Source: Asticcacaulis currens (lineage in GTDB: Bacteria > Pseudomonadota > Alphaproteobacteria > Caulobacterales > Caulobacteraceae). From it: a stretch of DNA of 64,000 nt. Below the pieces are notes generated by a model. The model was not told the origin of the DNA, ran no database searches, and worked only from the letters and a program-made list of their open reading frames with translations. A program made the position numbers and the translations under genes. Shown in pieces: positions 32,673 through 42,783 of the stretch. The stretch covers positions 124,001 through 188,000 of the forward strand of contig NZ_JAQQKW010000004.1 of assembly GCF_028550395.1 (NCBI RefSeq), given 5' to 3'. Each line of letters begins with the position of its first letter. Within the stretch, counting starts at the first letter, position 1.

Positions 32673-35561
32673 ATGATACGTCCTTCCCTTCGTTCCCTTG
32701 GTCTCACGGCTTTTGCATCGATCCTCGCGATGACCACCGCGCTTGGGCATGTTCAAGTCATGGCTGCGCCTGTGGAAATAAAGGCCGCGCCGGTGAGCGA
32801 ACTGGTCAAGGCGGTGAACATTCCCTACTCGGCTTTCACGCTGAAAAACGGACTGCGTGTGATCGTACATACAGATCGCAAGGCCCCCGTCGTTGCTGTA
32901 TCTGTATGGTATAACGTCGGTTCAAAACATGAACCGAAAGGAAAGACCGGCTTCGCGCACTTGTTTGAACACCTGATGTTCAACGGCTCTGAAAACGCTT
33001 CAGGTGATTTTTTCGAACCCCTCCAGCAGGTCGGCGCGACGGATTTCAACGGCACCACTTGGTTCGACCGCACCAACTACTTTGAAACCGTTCCAACGCC
33101 CGCGCTTGATGTGGCTCTCTTTCTGGAAAGCGACCGCATGGGTCATCTTTTGGGTGCGGTCACCCAGGAGAAACTCGATAACCAGCGTGGCGTTGTTCAG
33201 AACGAAAAGAGGCAGGGCGATAACCAGCCCTATGGTTTGGTCGAATATGCTCAACTGGAAGGGTTGCTTCCCGAAGGTCATCCCTATCATCACTCTACGA
33301 TCGGTTCGATGGCTGATCTGGACAGCGCCAGTCTTGAAGATGTGAAGAATTGGTTCCGCGCCAGCTATGGCCCGAACAATGCTGTGCTGGTTCTGGCCGG
33401 CGATATCGACGAGGCCACCGCCAAAGCCAAGGTCGAAAAATGGTTTGGCGATATTCCCAAAGGCGCCGCAGTTGCTCCGGTCAAGGTTGACATCCCTACC
33501 CTCAGCGCCCGCAAGGACATGGTAATGAAGGATCGCGTCGCCCAGACGCGACTTTACCGTTACTGGGCGGTTCCGGGCCTCGACAGCGCCGACCGTATCC
33601 CGCTTGATATGGCAGCGGGTGTTCTGGGCGGTCTGTCCAGCTCGCGCCTCGACAATATTCTGGTCCGCGACGAACAACTGGCTGTGCGCGTCAGCGCCGA
33701 GCTTCAGACTTTTGCGCAACTTTCCTTCTTCGAAATCAGCGTCGATGTGAAGCCGGGCGTTGATGCGGAGGTAGTATCCAAGCGCCTTGACGCAATCGTT
33801 GCTGATTATATCGCTAAGGGGCCAACGGCCGACGAAGTTGCACGTGTGGCCACTCGACATATCGCCAGCACCATTAACGGATTGGAATCGGTGGGTGGTT
33901 TCAGCGGTAAGGCGACGCAACTCGCCGAAGGGGCGCTTTATCTCAATGATCCTGAGGCTTATAAAAAAGAGCTAGACGCCTTTGCGACCACATCTCCCGC
34001 TCAGGTCACCAGAGCAATGGGTAAGTGGCTGACGCGTCCGGTCTTTGCCATATCTGTCGTACCAGGACCTCGCGATGCTTATAAGGAAGCCGGTAGCGCG
34101 GGCGGCCAGCGCGCTGGGATCACCTCCGGTCCGGCACTTTATCTCGATGCCGCCGAAGCCGATGCAATCGCGGCGGGTGCGCCGCTTACTGCCGTTGACC
34201 GCAGCCAGTTGCCACCAGTTGGCGATATCACGAACATCGACTTCCCAGCGGTGGAAACCATAACCCTCTCGAACGGCGTGAAGGTCCACTTTGCCCGTCG
34301 CACCGCCGTGCCGGTCGTACGTTTGTCTTTGTCTTTCAACGCCGGTCACGCTTCGGACGGCAAGGGTCGTCTGGGAGTGCACTCGTTGATGCTGGCGGCC
34401 ATGGACGAAGGCACCAAGACCCTTTCGGACGTGGAGATTGCGGAGGCGCAGGAACGTCTGGGGGCCTCGATCACACTGAGCGGCAGCATGGACCGCACGG
34501 TCGTCGGCCTGTCGGCCTTGAGCGCCAATCTCGACCCGTCGCTCGATCTTCTTGCCGATATCGTCAAGAACCCTTCTTTTGACGAGAAGGCTGTTACCCG
34601 GGTACGCAACCAGCGCCTGGCGGCCATTGCGCAGGAGCTGACCCAGCCTCAGGCCATTGCGTCGCGCACCCTCTCTTCGGCGATTTTTGGTGTCGACCAC
34701 CCTTATGGTCGTCCTTCATCGGGCAATGGTACGGCGGACGTCGTATCCACCCTTTCACCTGCGGATCTTTCGGCCTTTCACGACGCGTGGATTCGTCCGG
34801 ACAAGCTGGAAATCTTCGTTGTTGGGGATACGACGCTCGCCGACATAAAGGCAAAGCTTGAAACCCGGTTCGGCCAGTGGAAGGCCCCCGCCACTGCTGC
34901 CGGTCAGAAAAGTTTTACTTCGGCCATCCCCTTAGCCACGCCGCGGATCATTCTCGTCAATCGCCCGCAATCGCCGCAGTCGGTGATCTATGCCGGTGAG
35001 GTGCTCAAGGCAAGCGGTATGGACGACCTCCTGACCCTTACGCAGGCCAATGAAGTATTGGGGGGCAGCTTCCTGTCGCGTATTAACATGGACCTGCGTG
35101 AAACTAAGGGGTGGTCCTATGGTGTGCGCTCGGCCATCAACCGCTATGAAAACCAGGTACCATTCATGGTCATCGCCCCGGTTCAGGCTGACCGTACGGG
35201 CGACTCTATCACTGCCTTACGTACTCAGATGGCGGAATTTCTGGGCGCGAAGGGTGTAACGCCAGAAGAGCTCAAACTGACCATAAACGGCAGCGTGCGT
35301 GAGCTGGCGGGAAGTTTTGAAACCTCTGAGGCCGTACTGGGCCAGATACGTAGCGATGCGCTCTATAAGCGCCCCTTCGACTATATCGAAACCGTCGCAG
35401 GCAAGTTGGGAGGGCTCGACGCCAAGGCGCTGGACAGTTCGGCGCGTAACCTTATCCAGCCGGATAAGTTGGTCTGGGTCGTGGTGGGCGATAAGGAGAA
35501 GGTCCTGCCTCAATTGACGGGCCTTGGGCTGCCCATCGAAGTCGTTGATGCCCCCAAATAA
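32673..35561 (+). CDS. Exported M16-family zinc peptidase (pitrilysin-like)
   Basis: This 962-residue protein has a signal peptide and two pitrilysin half-domains, so it is expected in the periplasm or at the outer membrane. The inverted zinc motif HxxEH is in 'FAHLFEHLMFNG' at residues 96-100. The third ligand is the glutamate of 'VVQNEKRQGD' at about residue 178, with the usual spacing. The second half ('GVKVHFARRTAVPVVRLSLS') is the inactive M16 repeat that closes the chamber. I chose ATG 32673 because the earlier in-frame start adds 11 residues before the signal peptide. It probably degrades peptides. A terminator follows. Confidence 0.93.
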   Translation: MIRPSLRSLGLTAFASILAMTTALGHVQVMAAPVEIKAAPVSELVKAVNIPYSAFTLKNGLRVIVHTDRKAPVVAVSVWYNVGSKHEPKGKTGFAHLFEHLMFNGSENASGDFFEPLQQVGATDFNGTTWFDRTNYFETVPTPALDVALFLESDRMGHLLGAVTQEKLDNQRGVVQNEKRQGDNQPYGLVEYAQLEGLLPEGHPYHHSTIGSMADLDSASLEDVKNWFRASYGPNNAVLVLAGDIDEATAKAKVEKWFGDIPKGAAVAPVKVDIPTLSARKDMVMKDRVAQTRLYRYWAVPGLDSADRIPLDMAAGVLGGLSSSRLDNILVRDEQLAVRVSAELQTFAQLSFFEISVDVKPGVDAEVVSKRLDAIVADYIAKGPTADEVARVATRHIASTINGLESVGGFSGKATQLAEGALYLNDPEAYKKELDAFATTSPAQVTRAMGKWLTRPVFAISVVPGPRDAYKEAGSAGGQRAGITSGPALYLDAAEADAIAAGAPLTAVDRSQLPPVGDITNIDFPAVETITLSNGVKVHFARRTAVPVVRLSLSFNAGHASDGKGRLGVHSLMLAAMDEGTKTLSDVEIAEAQERLGASITLSGSMDRTVVGLSALSANLDPSLDLLADIVKNPSFDEKAVTRVRNQRLAAIAQELTQPQAIASRTLSSAIFGVDHPYGRPSSGNGTADVVSTLSPADLSAFHDAWIRPDKLEIFVVGDTTLADIKAKLETRFGQWKAPATAAGQKSFTSAIPLATPRIILVNRPQSPQSVIYAGEVLKASGMDDLLTLTQANEVLGGSFLSRINMDLRETKGWSYGVRSAINRYENQVPFMVIAPVQADRTGDSITALRTQMAEFLGAKGVTPEELKLTINGSVRELAGSFETSEAVLGQIRSDALYKRPFDYIETVAGKLGGLDAKALDSSARNLIQPDKLVWVVVGDKEKVLPQLTGLGLPIEVVDAPK

Positions 35562-35578
35562 GCCTTGAGGACCATGAG

Positions 35579-35612
35579 AGCGGAATGGCTTTTTGGGACC
35601 CATTCCGCTTTC
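35579..35612 (+). terminator. Rho-independent terminator after the M16 gene
   Basis: AGCGGAATGG at 35579-35588 pairs with CCATTCCGCT at 35600-35609, followed by TTT. It lies 18 bases after the stop codon. Confidence 0.8.
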
Positions 35613-36408
35613 CGTGACCGTTTGGCGGGTGGCGTAACACGGCCCATTGAATTGCGCGTTAAGCCGTTCGCGGATAGCCGGGTGAACCTCCCGGGATTTG
35701 CCTAAAGCCCTAACTCGTCAGTAGAAATGGCTAGAAAAACAAGACGGCGAATAAATTTTCCCCGAGGTAGGTGAGCCGTCTGCGCGGATGGTTCTGGTTT
35801 GCGAGCCGATTTTCCATCGAGATGGACAACGATCTTGTCGGTGGCTCAGGAGACTGGCCGCACGTAACTTCGAAGCCGTGGAGTTTATAGCCTTTGAGTA
35901 ACCGACTGGTTCAATAACCGAAGACTGTTTTAGCCTGCAGGCAACAAACCGCCCGCTGAGGCCTGACAAATGTCCTCCCCCACTTTCGATACCCAAGAGA
36001 TGGCAGCAAAACTTTTGTAAACCGGCCTCCAGCAAATCCGAGCCGGTTTAAGTGGCATTCACGGCTTCGCAGAGATAGCGGCGTATAACAATCCCCCTTT
36101 TTGCGAAGACGGATCATGTGCTTTTTGGCTAACTCGCTGACCGGCCGATTTCAGTGCAACCCGAAACGGCCCAGAGATAGTGATGGTTGGATGGCCTGCC
36201 CTATCTGATTAGGGGTCTTCGGATTTGCAATCCGCCGCGTCAGTATCTCCGCCACAGGCCAATTGTTGAGATACGGTTTTTTGCTTCGGTAAGCGACTCG
36301 GCACATCCCCGGCGCGAAAAATGAACTTTGTTTAGAGCGGGCCACGAACCCCTTGCGGTCAAACTGCGACGTTGGTGATTTATTACATGGCCCAGTAACA
36401 AGGACTAC
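35613..36408. other. Gap of about 800 bp with a tRNA-like hairpin region
   Basis: No gene with a recognisable domain. There is a perfect 8-bp stem, AAACCGGC (36019-36026) with GCCGGTTT (36042-36049). On the minus strand 36193-36260 carries an anticodon-arm-like hairpin with GCA, but it lacks features of a working tRNA. The last part holds the 3' flank of the exonuclease gene. Confidence 0.4.
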
Positions 36409-37386
36409 TTATCCTTTGAAACGGTCGACAGCGGTCAATCGCCGCGACGTGAGGTCAACATCACTGCGGTTATAAATCTCCGCTTCGAGATATTTGATCT
36501 CAGAATCAAAGAGCTCTGCATCAACCTCCGTCCACCAGGCCTTGGGCGTCGCCCCTTCCCCACCAGACCAACGGTAGCCTCTGGCTTTTAAGACGTCCTT
36601 TTTATCGAAGGGGCTATATTCTGCCCAAATCCGGACTCGCTCGCGTTGGCTCGCCCGATAAAGTTCGGCAAAAGGCGTCAGTTCATGAAGGCCCGGTTGC
36701 AACAAAACTTCCAGTAAGGCGAAACAGTCGTCGACTGCCCGGTGTCCGTTATGAAAAAAGCCAGCTTGATTGATGAGATAGCCAAGTTTCGTCCCTTCGA
36801 AACCACGACCTTTCCAATCCACTTCCTCGTTGGAGCACGCCCACGGTTTTGACGCGAAGACATGGGACAAGCGCTCACAAAATGGTCTGTCAAAGCCTGC
36901 ATTGTGCGCGATGATCAGGTCGGCTGGAAGAACAATCCGTTCCAAGGCATCGAGATTGATCGAGCGTCCTCTTACCATCTCATCGGTAATTCCGGTTAAA
37001 GCTGTAATCTCTGACGGAATAGGTCGAGATGGTTGATGCAGAGAGCTGTAGACGTCGATTACGTCGCCGACCTGACCTTCGGGATTAAACCGAAAGGCAA
37101 TAACCCCGATCTCTATGACTTCGTCCTCGCCTTTGTTCAGACCCGTGGTCTCAGTGTCGACGATTGCGCCAATGAGAGGGAATCCGGGTCGAGGCGACTC
37201 GCAAACGTCACGAGGCCGAATCTGTCGTAATATTCGGTATCGTCCCGTCATTTCCAAATGTCGAGCTATGTCATCTTCAGAGACATCCTTCAAACCCAGA
37301 CGTTTTGAAGTCGCTTTGGGCTTGCGGACTGGTTTGGTTACGGGCGCATTGGAGGGGACGCCAAACATGTCGAGTTGAGAAGCCAT
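36409..37386 (-). CDS. DEDDh 3'-5' exonuclease
   Basis: This 325-residue protein has a DnaQ-like exonuclease domain in the middle. ExoI is 'GAIVDTETTGLNKGEDEVI' at about residues 74-92 and ExoII is 'IIAHNAGFDRPFCERL' at about 160-175. ExoIII has 'NGHRAVDDCFALLEVLLQPG' at about 213-232, with the histidine and aspartate of the DEDDh class. A C-terminal extension contains 'WAEYSPFDKKDVLKARGYRW', a helical unit seen in other stand-alone exonucleases. A short basic N-terminus may bind DNA. It is probably a DNA-repair exonuclease, not the replicative epsilon subunit. Confidence 0.88.
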   Translation of the reverse strand: MASQLDMFGVPSNAPVTKPVRKPKATSKRLGLKDVSEDDIARHLEMTGRYRILRQIRPRDVCESPRPGFPLIGAIVDTETTGLNKGEDEVIEIGVIAFRFNPEGQVGDVIDVYSSLHQPSRPIPSEITALTGITDEMVRGRSINLDALERIVLPADLIIAHNAGFDRPFCERLSHVFASKPWACSNEEVDWKGRGFEGTKLGYLINQAGFFHNGHRAVDDCFALLEVLLQPGLHELTPFAELYRASQRERVRIWAEYSPFDKKDVLKARGYRWSGGEGATPKAWWTEVDAELFDSEIKYLEAEIYNRSDVDLTSRRLTAVDRFKG

Positions 37387-37545
37387 CGGTGTAGTTTATC
37401 GGATTCTCGCTTCATTTGCCCAAAAAATGATGCGTCCAAACCGGCGAGCTCTGAGGTTACAAAAACTTAATTTCGCACATCTGCACCCGGCTGTTAGTCA
37501 AATGCGTTCGTATCAAAGTATACGGTCCCAAAACGGATTTTCTGA

Positions 37546-40200
37546 ATGCGTCCTTTTCTGCGCGCCCTGGCGGTCACGACCTGCCTCGTAACGGCCCCTC
37601 TCGCCCTTTCTGTAGCGACCCCAAGTGCGGCTGTCGCCGCCGACTACCCCGAAGGTCGCCTACCCGATACGGCTAAGCCCTCAGCTTATCGGCTCAGCCT
37701 GACCATTATTCCTTCGAAGGAGCGTTTCTCAGGTCATACCGAGATCGATGTGGACCTTAAGACGGGGGTTGCGTCGCTATTCATGCATGGCCGCGACCTT
37801 ACCGTGACCAAAGCTGTTGCTGTTCAAAACGGCAAAGCGATCGAGGCTGTCTGGACCCAGGTCGATCCGTTGGGTGTTGCCCGCGTCGACTTCAAGGCGC
37901 CGCTGCAGGCGGGCAAGGTAACGCTGAAATTCGACTACGATGCGCCTTTCGGAGATGGCCCTGCCGGGCTCTATCGCGTCAAGGTCGGCGACGATTGGTA
38001 CGCCTGGACGCAGTTTGAGTCCATTGATGCGCGCGCTGCCTTTCCGTCCTTCGATGAACCGGGCTTTAAGACCCCCTACTCCGTCAGCATCACCACGGAA
38101 CCGGGCCTTGTAGTAGCGAGCAATGCGCCCGAAAAAGATAGCGTCAAATCGGGCAATCTCGTCACCCACAACTTCATCCCGACCAAACCCCTGCCCTCCT
38201 ATCTGGTAGCCATGGTCGTCGGACCCTTCGCGGTAGCCGAAGGCGTCGCACCGCCGACGCCACAGCGTTCGTGGCCTTTGCCGATACGCATCATCGCGAC
38301 CAAGCCTAACAAGGACAAGCTCAACTACGCTCTGACGGAAACGCCGTCGATCGTCGCTCATTTGGAATCTTATTTTAACCAGCCCTTCCCCTACCCCAAG
38401 CTGGACCAGATCGGCTCTCCCATCATGCCGGGCGCAATGGAAAACGCCGGGGCGGACATCTATGGCGACACGATCCTGTTGCTGGATGATGGTGCGCCGA
38501 CCAGCCAGAGAAAAACCTTCGGGATGGTGGTCGCCCATGAGCTGTCGCACCAGTGGTTTGGCGACTACGTGACCCCGGCGTGGTGGGACGATATCTGGCT
38601 GAATGAAAGTTTCGCCAACTGGATGGGCTTCCGTATCGGAAACGAATGGCGCCCTGAACTCAATATTGGCGTGGGCGGTCTGGCCGAAGGATTCAGCGCC
38701 ATGCCCACTGATGCCATGAAGGTGGGGCGCCCCATTCATGAGAAGATCACCAAAAACGGCGATATCGACTCCGCTTTTGACGGTATTACCTACGGTAAGG
38801 GCGGTCAGGTCATTGCCATGATTGCTGCCTATCTGGGCGACAACAACTTCCGCGAAGGCGTGCGTCTTCACATGTCACGTCACCCCTACGGCAACGCCAC
38901 GACCGAAGAATTCTTCGGTGCTCTGGCCGATGCGGCTAAGGACCCACGCGTGTTGGAGTCGATGAAGAGCTTTATCAACCAACAAGGCGTACCGGTTGTC
39001 GATATTGTTCGCAAAGATGGTCGCCTTATTGGCACCCAGTCGCGCTACAGCTACTACGGCAGCACCCTGACGCCCCAGTCTTGGATCATCCCGGTCTGTC
39101 TGCGCGAAGGGTCAGAGCGCAACTGCACGCTTATGGACAAGACGACTGTGGATCTGGGTGCGGCGAAACCTGGCGCCATCATCCCCAACGCGGGCGGCAC
39201 GGGCTATTATCGCTTCTCGCTGACCCCCAGCGACTGGGACGCGCTGCTGGCCACCGGAGCGACCCTGCCCGCCGCCGAAGGTATTGCCGCCATCGACAGC
39301 CTTTGGGCGCAGTTTGAGGCCGGTAAACTGCCTGCCGCAGAGCTGATCACCGCGGCCAAGGCTCTGGCCGACAATCCGGACTCCAGCGTCGCCATCGGCG
39401 CGGGCGAACGCCTGACAGGCCTGTGGGGCGACGGAATGGTGGCCAGCGAAACCGAAGCCAAATACCGTGGGGTCATCGGAGGCATCTATGGCCCACGTCT
39501 GGGCGCCATGGGCTTTAACCCGGCCAATGGGGCCTACAAGGCCGAAGCCGCAGAGCTTCAGTCGCGTCGCCGTGGCCTTGTTAGCCTGCTCGCCGGAAGT
39601 GCCAAAGACACGTCTGTCCGCAAAACCCTGCTCGACGCTGCGACGGCCTATCTAAATGGCAACACCAATGCGCTAGACCAGACCTATCTAGGCAGCGGCC
39701 TCAGCATCTACGTTCAGGAAGGTGGCCTGCCCGCCGCAAAAGCGATGTTTGAACGCGCCGTCACTTCGACGCAGGAAGGTTTCCGTGGCCGGGCGCTGGG
39801 CGCGGTCACGGCCGGCGCCAAGCTTGATACGGCGGATTGGGTTCTAAATACCGCCATGAATGACAAGCGGCTGCGTAATTCCGAAAAGATCAGCCTCCTG
39901 GGGGGACTGTTCTATAGCCGCGAGACGCGCGACACGGCCTTTACCTGGCTGAAAGCCAACTATGCGTCCTTCTCTGCTGGCGCGGGCATTTTCAGCGCTG
40001 GCCGCATTGCCTCGCTGCCCGGTGTCTATTGCGACGCCGCCAAGGCAGACGAGATCGACGCCCTGATGCGGCCGAAGGTGATCGCCGCCGGTCGGGGAGA
40101 GTTGTCCTTCAACCGCACGCTGGAGACGATGAAAACCTGTAGCGCGTTGAAAGCGGCCAAATCGGCTGAGGTCAATCAGGCGTTTATCGACGCCAAGTGA
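37546..40200 (+). CDS. Exported M1-family zinc aminopeptidase
   Basis: This 884-residue protein carries a signal peptide ('RALAVTTCLVTAPLALSVA'). The exopeptidase motif 'GAMENAG' is at about residues 296-302, and the zinc site is 'HELSHQWFGD' (His331, Glu332, His335) with Glu354 in 'NESFANW'. It releases N-terminal amino acids from peptides, probably in the periplasm. With the upstream M16 enzyme it could finish protein breakdown. Strong hairpins follow at 40209-40288. Confidence 0.93.
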   Translation: MRPFLRALAVTTCLVTAPLALSVATPSAAVAADYPEGRLPDTAKPSAYRLSLTIIPSKERFSGHTEIDVDLKTGVASLFMHGRDLTVTKAVAVQNGKAIEAVWTQVDPLGVARVDFKAPLQAGKVTLKFDYDAPFGDGPAGLYRVKVGDDWYAWTQFESIDARAAFPSFDEPGFKTPYSVSITTEPGLVVASNAPEKDSVKSGNLVTHNFIPTKPLPSYLVAMVVGPFAVAEGVAPPTPQRSWPLPIRIIATKPNKDKLNYALTETPSIVAHLESYFNQPFPYPKLDQIGSPIMPGAMENAGADIYGDTILLLDDGAPTSQRKTFGMVVAHELSHQWFGDYVTPAWWDDIWLNESFANWMGFRIGNEWRPELNIGVGGLAEGFSAMPTDAMKVGRPIHEKITKNGDIDSAFDGITYGKGGQVIAMIAAYLGDNNFREGVRLHMSRHPYGNATTEEFFGALADAAKDPRVLESMKSFINQQGVPVVDIVRKDGRLIGTQSRYSYYGSTLTPQSWIIPVCLREGSERNCTLMDKTTVDLGAAKPGAIIPNAGGTGYYRFSLTPSDWDALLATGATLPAAEGIAAIDSLWAQFEAGKLPAAELITAAKALADNPDSSVAIGAGERLTGLWGDGMVASETEAKYRGVIGGIYGPRLGAMGFNPANGAYKAEAAELQSRRRGLVSLLAGSAKDTSVRKTLLDAATAYLNGNTNALDQTYLGSGLSIYVQEGGLPAAKAMFERAVTSTQEGFRGRALGAVTAGAKLDTADWVLNTAMNDKRLRNSEKISLLGGLFYSRETRDTAFTWLKANYASFSAGAGIFSAGRIASLPGVYCDAAKADEIDALMRPKVIAAGRGELSFNRTLETMKTCSALKAAKSAEVNQAFIDAK

Positions 40201-40208
40201 CCCGTCCA

Positions 40209-40288
40209 GTCTCCGCTTATGCTGGATCGTGTGCGGAGACCTGCGTTGAAGCGATGCGCGTGCCTGGTTCTATTAGACCGGGCACGCG
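40209..40288 (+). terminator. Two hairpins after the M1 gene
   Basis: GTCTCCGC (40209-40216) pairs with GCGGAGAC (40233-40240), and CGCGTGCC (40257-40264) pairs with GGCACGCG (40281-40288). The second has a further inner stem. No T-run follows, so these may act as a tandem terminator or mRNA-end structure. Confidence 0.55.
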
Positions 40289-40539
40289 TCCGCAACTTGA
40301 GCGCTGCTGGTCAGCCACTTGCCAACCACCCCCACCGTGACCCAAAGCGGGCTCTCTGGCGTTTTCGTTTTTGATGTCTAGGAATTTGGGAGCAGCGCTC
40401 TGGACGCGTTGGCCCCGTTGGCCCATTTTGCCATAATGAGCGTTTAAACCGGGCTTTCAAATTCATTATAAAGCGCGGTCAATTTAGGCATCGCTCGGGC
40501 GATGCTGACTAGGGCACTCCTTACATGAGGAGTGCTCCA
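40289..40539. other. Short gap before the oxidoreductase gene
   Basis: About 250 bases of intergenic DNA carrying the promoter region of the next gene. Nothing else stands out. Confidence 0.35.
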
Positions 40540-41751
40540 ATGTTCGAAACCCCACAAAAGCTCTGGTCGGGTGCCCCGGCGTGGTCAGCGCGCGCAGGCG
40601 CAGTTACGACGACCTTTCTCACATCAGGCATAAGCGCGGATGTTGTTATCGTAGGTGCGGGCATAACGGGGGCTTTACTCGCGTCCGCACTAAGTGAAGC
40701 GGGGCTGGAGGTGGTCATCATTGACCAACGGCCGCCGTTGCAGGGATCTATTCGTGCGAGCACTGCGCTTTTGCAATACGATCTCGATCAGCCCTTATTG
40801 AAATTGACGGCACAGATAGGCTGTGACAGCGCCGTTCAGGCTTGGCAGAGATCACGCCTAGCGCTCGACAGTCTTTACGGCAGGATAAATCATCTCGGAA
40901 TTGAGTGCGACTTACGCCATCGACCCTCGCTTTTACTTGCGGGCAACCTCCTGTCCGCGGCGGAGATGGATGATGAAGTAAGGCTACGTCGCGCAGCGGG
41001 TCTATACTGTTCGCTACTGTCCTCAGAGGCGCTGTCGCGCGAATTTGAGTTTAGGCACACTGCAGCGATCCATTGCCAGGGCAATTTTACGGCTGATCCA
41101 ATTCTTCTCACCTTAGGCTTCTTAGCGCACGCCCAATCATTAGGGGCGCAAATTGTCGCCCCGGAGAAGGTCGTGGAGGTGGTACCTGGCAATCGGGTGC
41201 TCGTGAAAACAAGTTCTTTTGACGTAAGCTGCCGGTATGTCGTTTATGCAACCGGATATCACGTTGACCCTGAACTTCTGCCTGAAAACAGTTCTCTGGT
41301 TGGAACCTATGTTATGGTCACAAAGCCCCAGCCAGAGCGGCTTTGGCGACACGAGTCTCTTATCGCAGAAGCGTCCTCTCCTTATTTCTATGCCAGAACA
41401 ACTTCCGACGGGCGGATAATGTGCGGCGGGGAAGATGAAATCTGGCATGGCAAAGATCATTGCGAGGCGAAACTTTCCGCAAAGACTAAAGTTCTCGAGG
41501 AAAAGCTGAGTCAATTGTTCCCTCAGGCCGATGCAACCGCCGAGACATCGTGGTGCGGCGCCTTCGGGAACAGCGTCACTGGACTTCCGACAATAGGTCC
41601 AATCCCAGGTCGTCAAAACTGCTACGGGGTATTTGCGTTTGGAGGCAACGGAATCACCTTTGCGGCCATGGCGGCAGATCTGATAACTGCGCGTCTTACG
41701 GGTGTCACGTGCCCCAATGACAGCCTCTTCGGGTATACCATTAGGCGTTAA
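40540..41751 (+). CDS. FAD-dependent oxidoreductase (DAO family)
   Basis: This 403-residue cytosolic flavoprotein has an N-terminal Rossmann motif, 'ADVVIVGAGITGALLASALS', and a C-terminal FAD contact, 'FGNSVTGLPTIGPIP' with 'FAFGGNGITFAAMAADLIT'. It belongs to the D-amino-acid oxidase-like group of amine and amino-acid oxidases. It lacks the Rieske domain of the longer relatives. I chose ATG 40540 because TGAGGAG sits seven bases upstream; the earlier ATG at 40525 overlaps that site. The substrate is unknown. Confidence 0.85.
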   Translation: MFETPQKLWSGAPAWSARAGAVTTTFLTSGISADVVIVGAGITGALLASALSEAGLEVVIIDQRPPLQGSIRASTALLQYDLDQPLLKLTAQIGCDSAVQAWQRSRLALDSLYGRINHLGIECDLRHRPSLLLAGNLLSAAEMDDEVRLRRAAGLYCSLLSSEALSREFEFRHTAAIHCQGNFTADPILLTLGFLAHAQSLGAQIVAPEKVVEVVPGNRVLVKTSSFDVSCRYVVYATGYHVDPELLPENSSLVGTYVMVTKPQPERLWRHESLIAEASSPYFYARTTSDGRIMCGGEDEIWHGKDHCEAKLSAKTKVLEEKLSQLFPQADATAETSWCGAFGNSVTGLPTIGPIPGRQNCYGVFAFGGNGITFAAMAADLITARLTGVTCPNDSLFGYTIRR

Positions 41752-41858
41752 CCGAGATCGCAAACAGAAACGGCTCAAAAGCCATTCCGATGTCCGCACA
41801 AAAGCTAAAATCACCTTTCAGGGGCCAATAATCTGGAAGCCGCGAACGAGACGGCCCT

Positions 41859-42158
41859 TCAATCCATAGGGAATGCCGCATTTTGCCCCGCAACCGTGTG
41901 CCATTCACGTACCTGCCATGATTCAACCAGTCCATTGATCACGTAGGGATCTGCCAGCGCAAACCGGTGGACCACGTCCGCTGTCTGCGCTGAGAACAGC
42001 AAGACCCCCGTGTCTACTGGATCAACAAGTGCTCCCCCTAGAAGAAGGTTTCCTTCAGCGGATGCAGCCCTCGCTAACTTCAGGTGCTCAACTCGGAATG
42101 CCTCACGTTTAGTTGGGTAATCTGAATGATATCTGTAGAATAGCAAAAAATGTTTCAC
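41859..42158 (-). CDS. YCII-family protein
   Basis: This 99-residue protein matches the small YCII (YciI-like) alpha/beta family: 'KHFLLFYRYHSDYPTKREAF', 'EGNLLLGGALVDPVDTGVLL' and 'ALADPYVINGLVESWQVREW', with the histidine that family members place in an active-site pocket. I chose the GTG at 42158 because the N-terminus 'VKHFLLFYRY' matches relatives; a TTG at 42176 adds six residues. It is cytosolic and of unknown substrate. Confidence 0.75.
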   Translation of the reverse strand: MKHFLLFYRYHSDYPTKREAFRVEHLKLARAASAEGNLLLGGALVDPVDTGVLLFSAQTADVVHRFALADPYVINGLVESWQVREWHTVAGQNAAFPMD

Positions 42159-42240
42159 ACGCTTTTTCCAGTGCAAAATTTTATTATAGTCATAAAATTA
42201 GGTATTTTCTTTATGGGTAATGCTGAATTTCTACAAAAAT

Positions 42241-42519
42241 TTAAAACAAGAAAATAATGCCATTTCCAAAGAGCGTCATTATTGTGACGATAGTCGCCAC
42301 TGTTGCATAAACTAACGCTCGCCTCCATAGGCCGCTATCAATTTTGGAAACGCTCATTTCATAGTCTGCAGGCGTAATCTCGCCATTTCTTAAGTCGCGA
42401 ATGAGGACAGACTTGGCTTTTTGGCGTTTCATTGAGTGGACTATGAACACAATCATCATGACGAGTAGGGCGATCCCTAACTGCTCGCCCGGATTCGAAA
42501 TCAAAGCAAAATCTTGCAT
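42241..42519 (-). CDS. Small two-segment membrane protein
   Basis: This 92-residue protein has membrane segments at about residues 13-30 and 70-90. A charged central loop ('RDLRNGEITPADYEMSVSKI') lies between them. I do not recognise it. It is AT-rich relative to its neighbours and lies next to the YCII gene on the same strand, 82 bases upstream. Base composition suggests it may be a recent arrival. Confidence 0.5.
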   Translation of the reverse strand: MQDFALISNPGEQLGIALLVMMIVFIVHSMKRQKAKSVLIRDLRNGEITPADYEMSVSKIDSGLWRRALVYATVATIVTIMTLFGNGIIFLF

Positions 42520-42783
42520 TTTGGCGACCCTTCATTACATAAATTGTGCGAGGCGACGGTGTCTTTACGTGATATAGAGGCTTTGATATTGCCGATCAGA
42601 TGCATGCTGATACATTAAATTTTAGCAATAAAACTCCTCTTTTGTAAAACACAAGCATTATAAGCCCTTGAGAAGACAAAACCTGTCGCCATTTTTCCTG
42701 CGAGACAAAGAATTTCTTCTCCAAATGAAGGGAAGAGAGCAAATAGAACAAATTTGGCTCATCTACAGGGGTGATGCGTGCGA

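Noticed and set aside
36151-36345. A 64-residue minus-strand frame over the tRNA-like region
   Set aside because: No recognisable domain or ribosome binding site.
37777-38871. A 364-residue frame antisense to the M1 aminopeptidase gene
   Set aside because: It is a shadow of the GC-rich coding strand; the M1 motifs on the plus strand are unmistakable.
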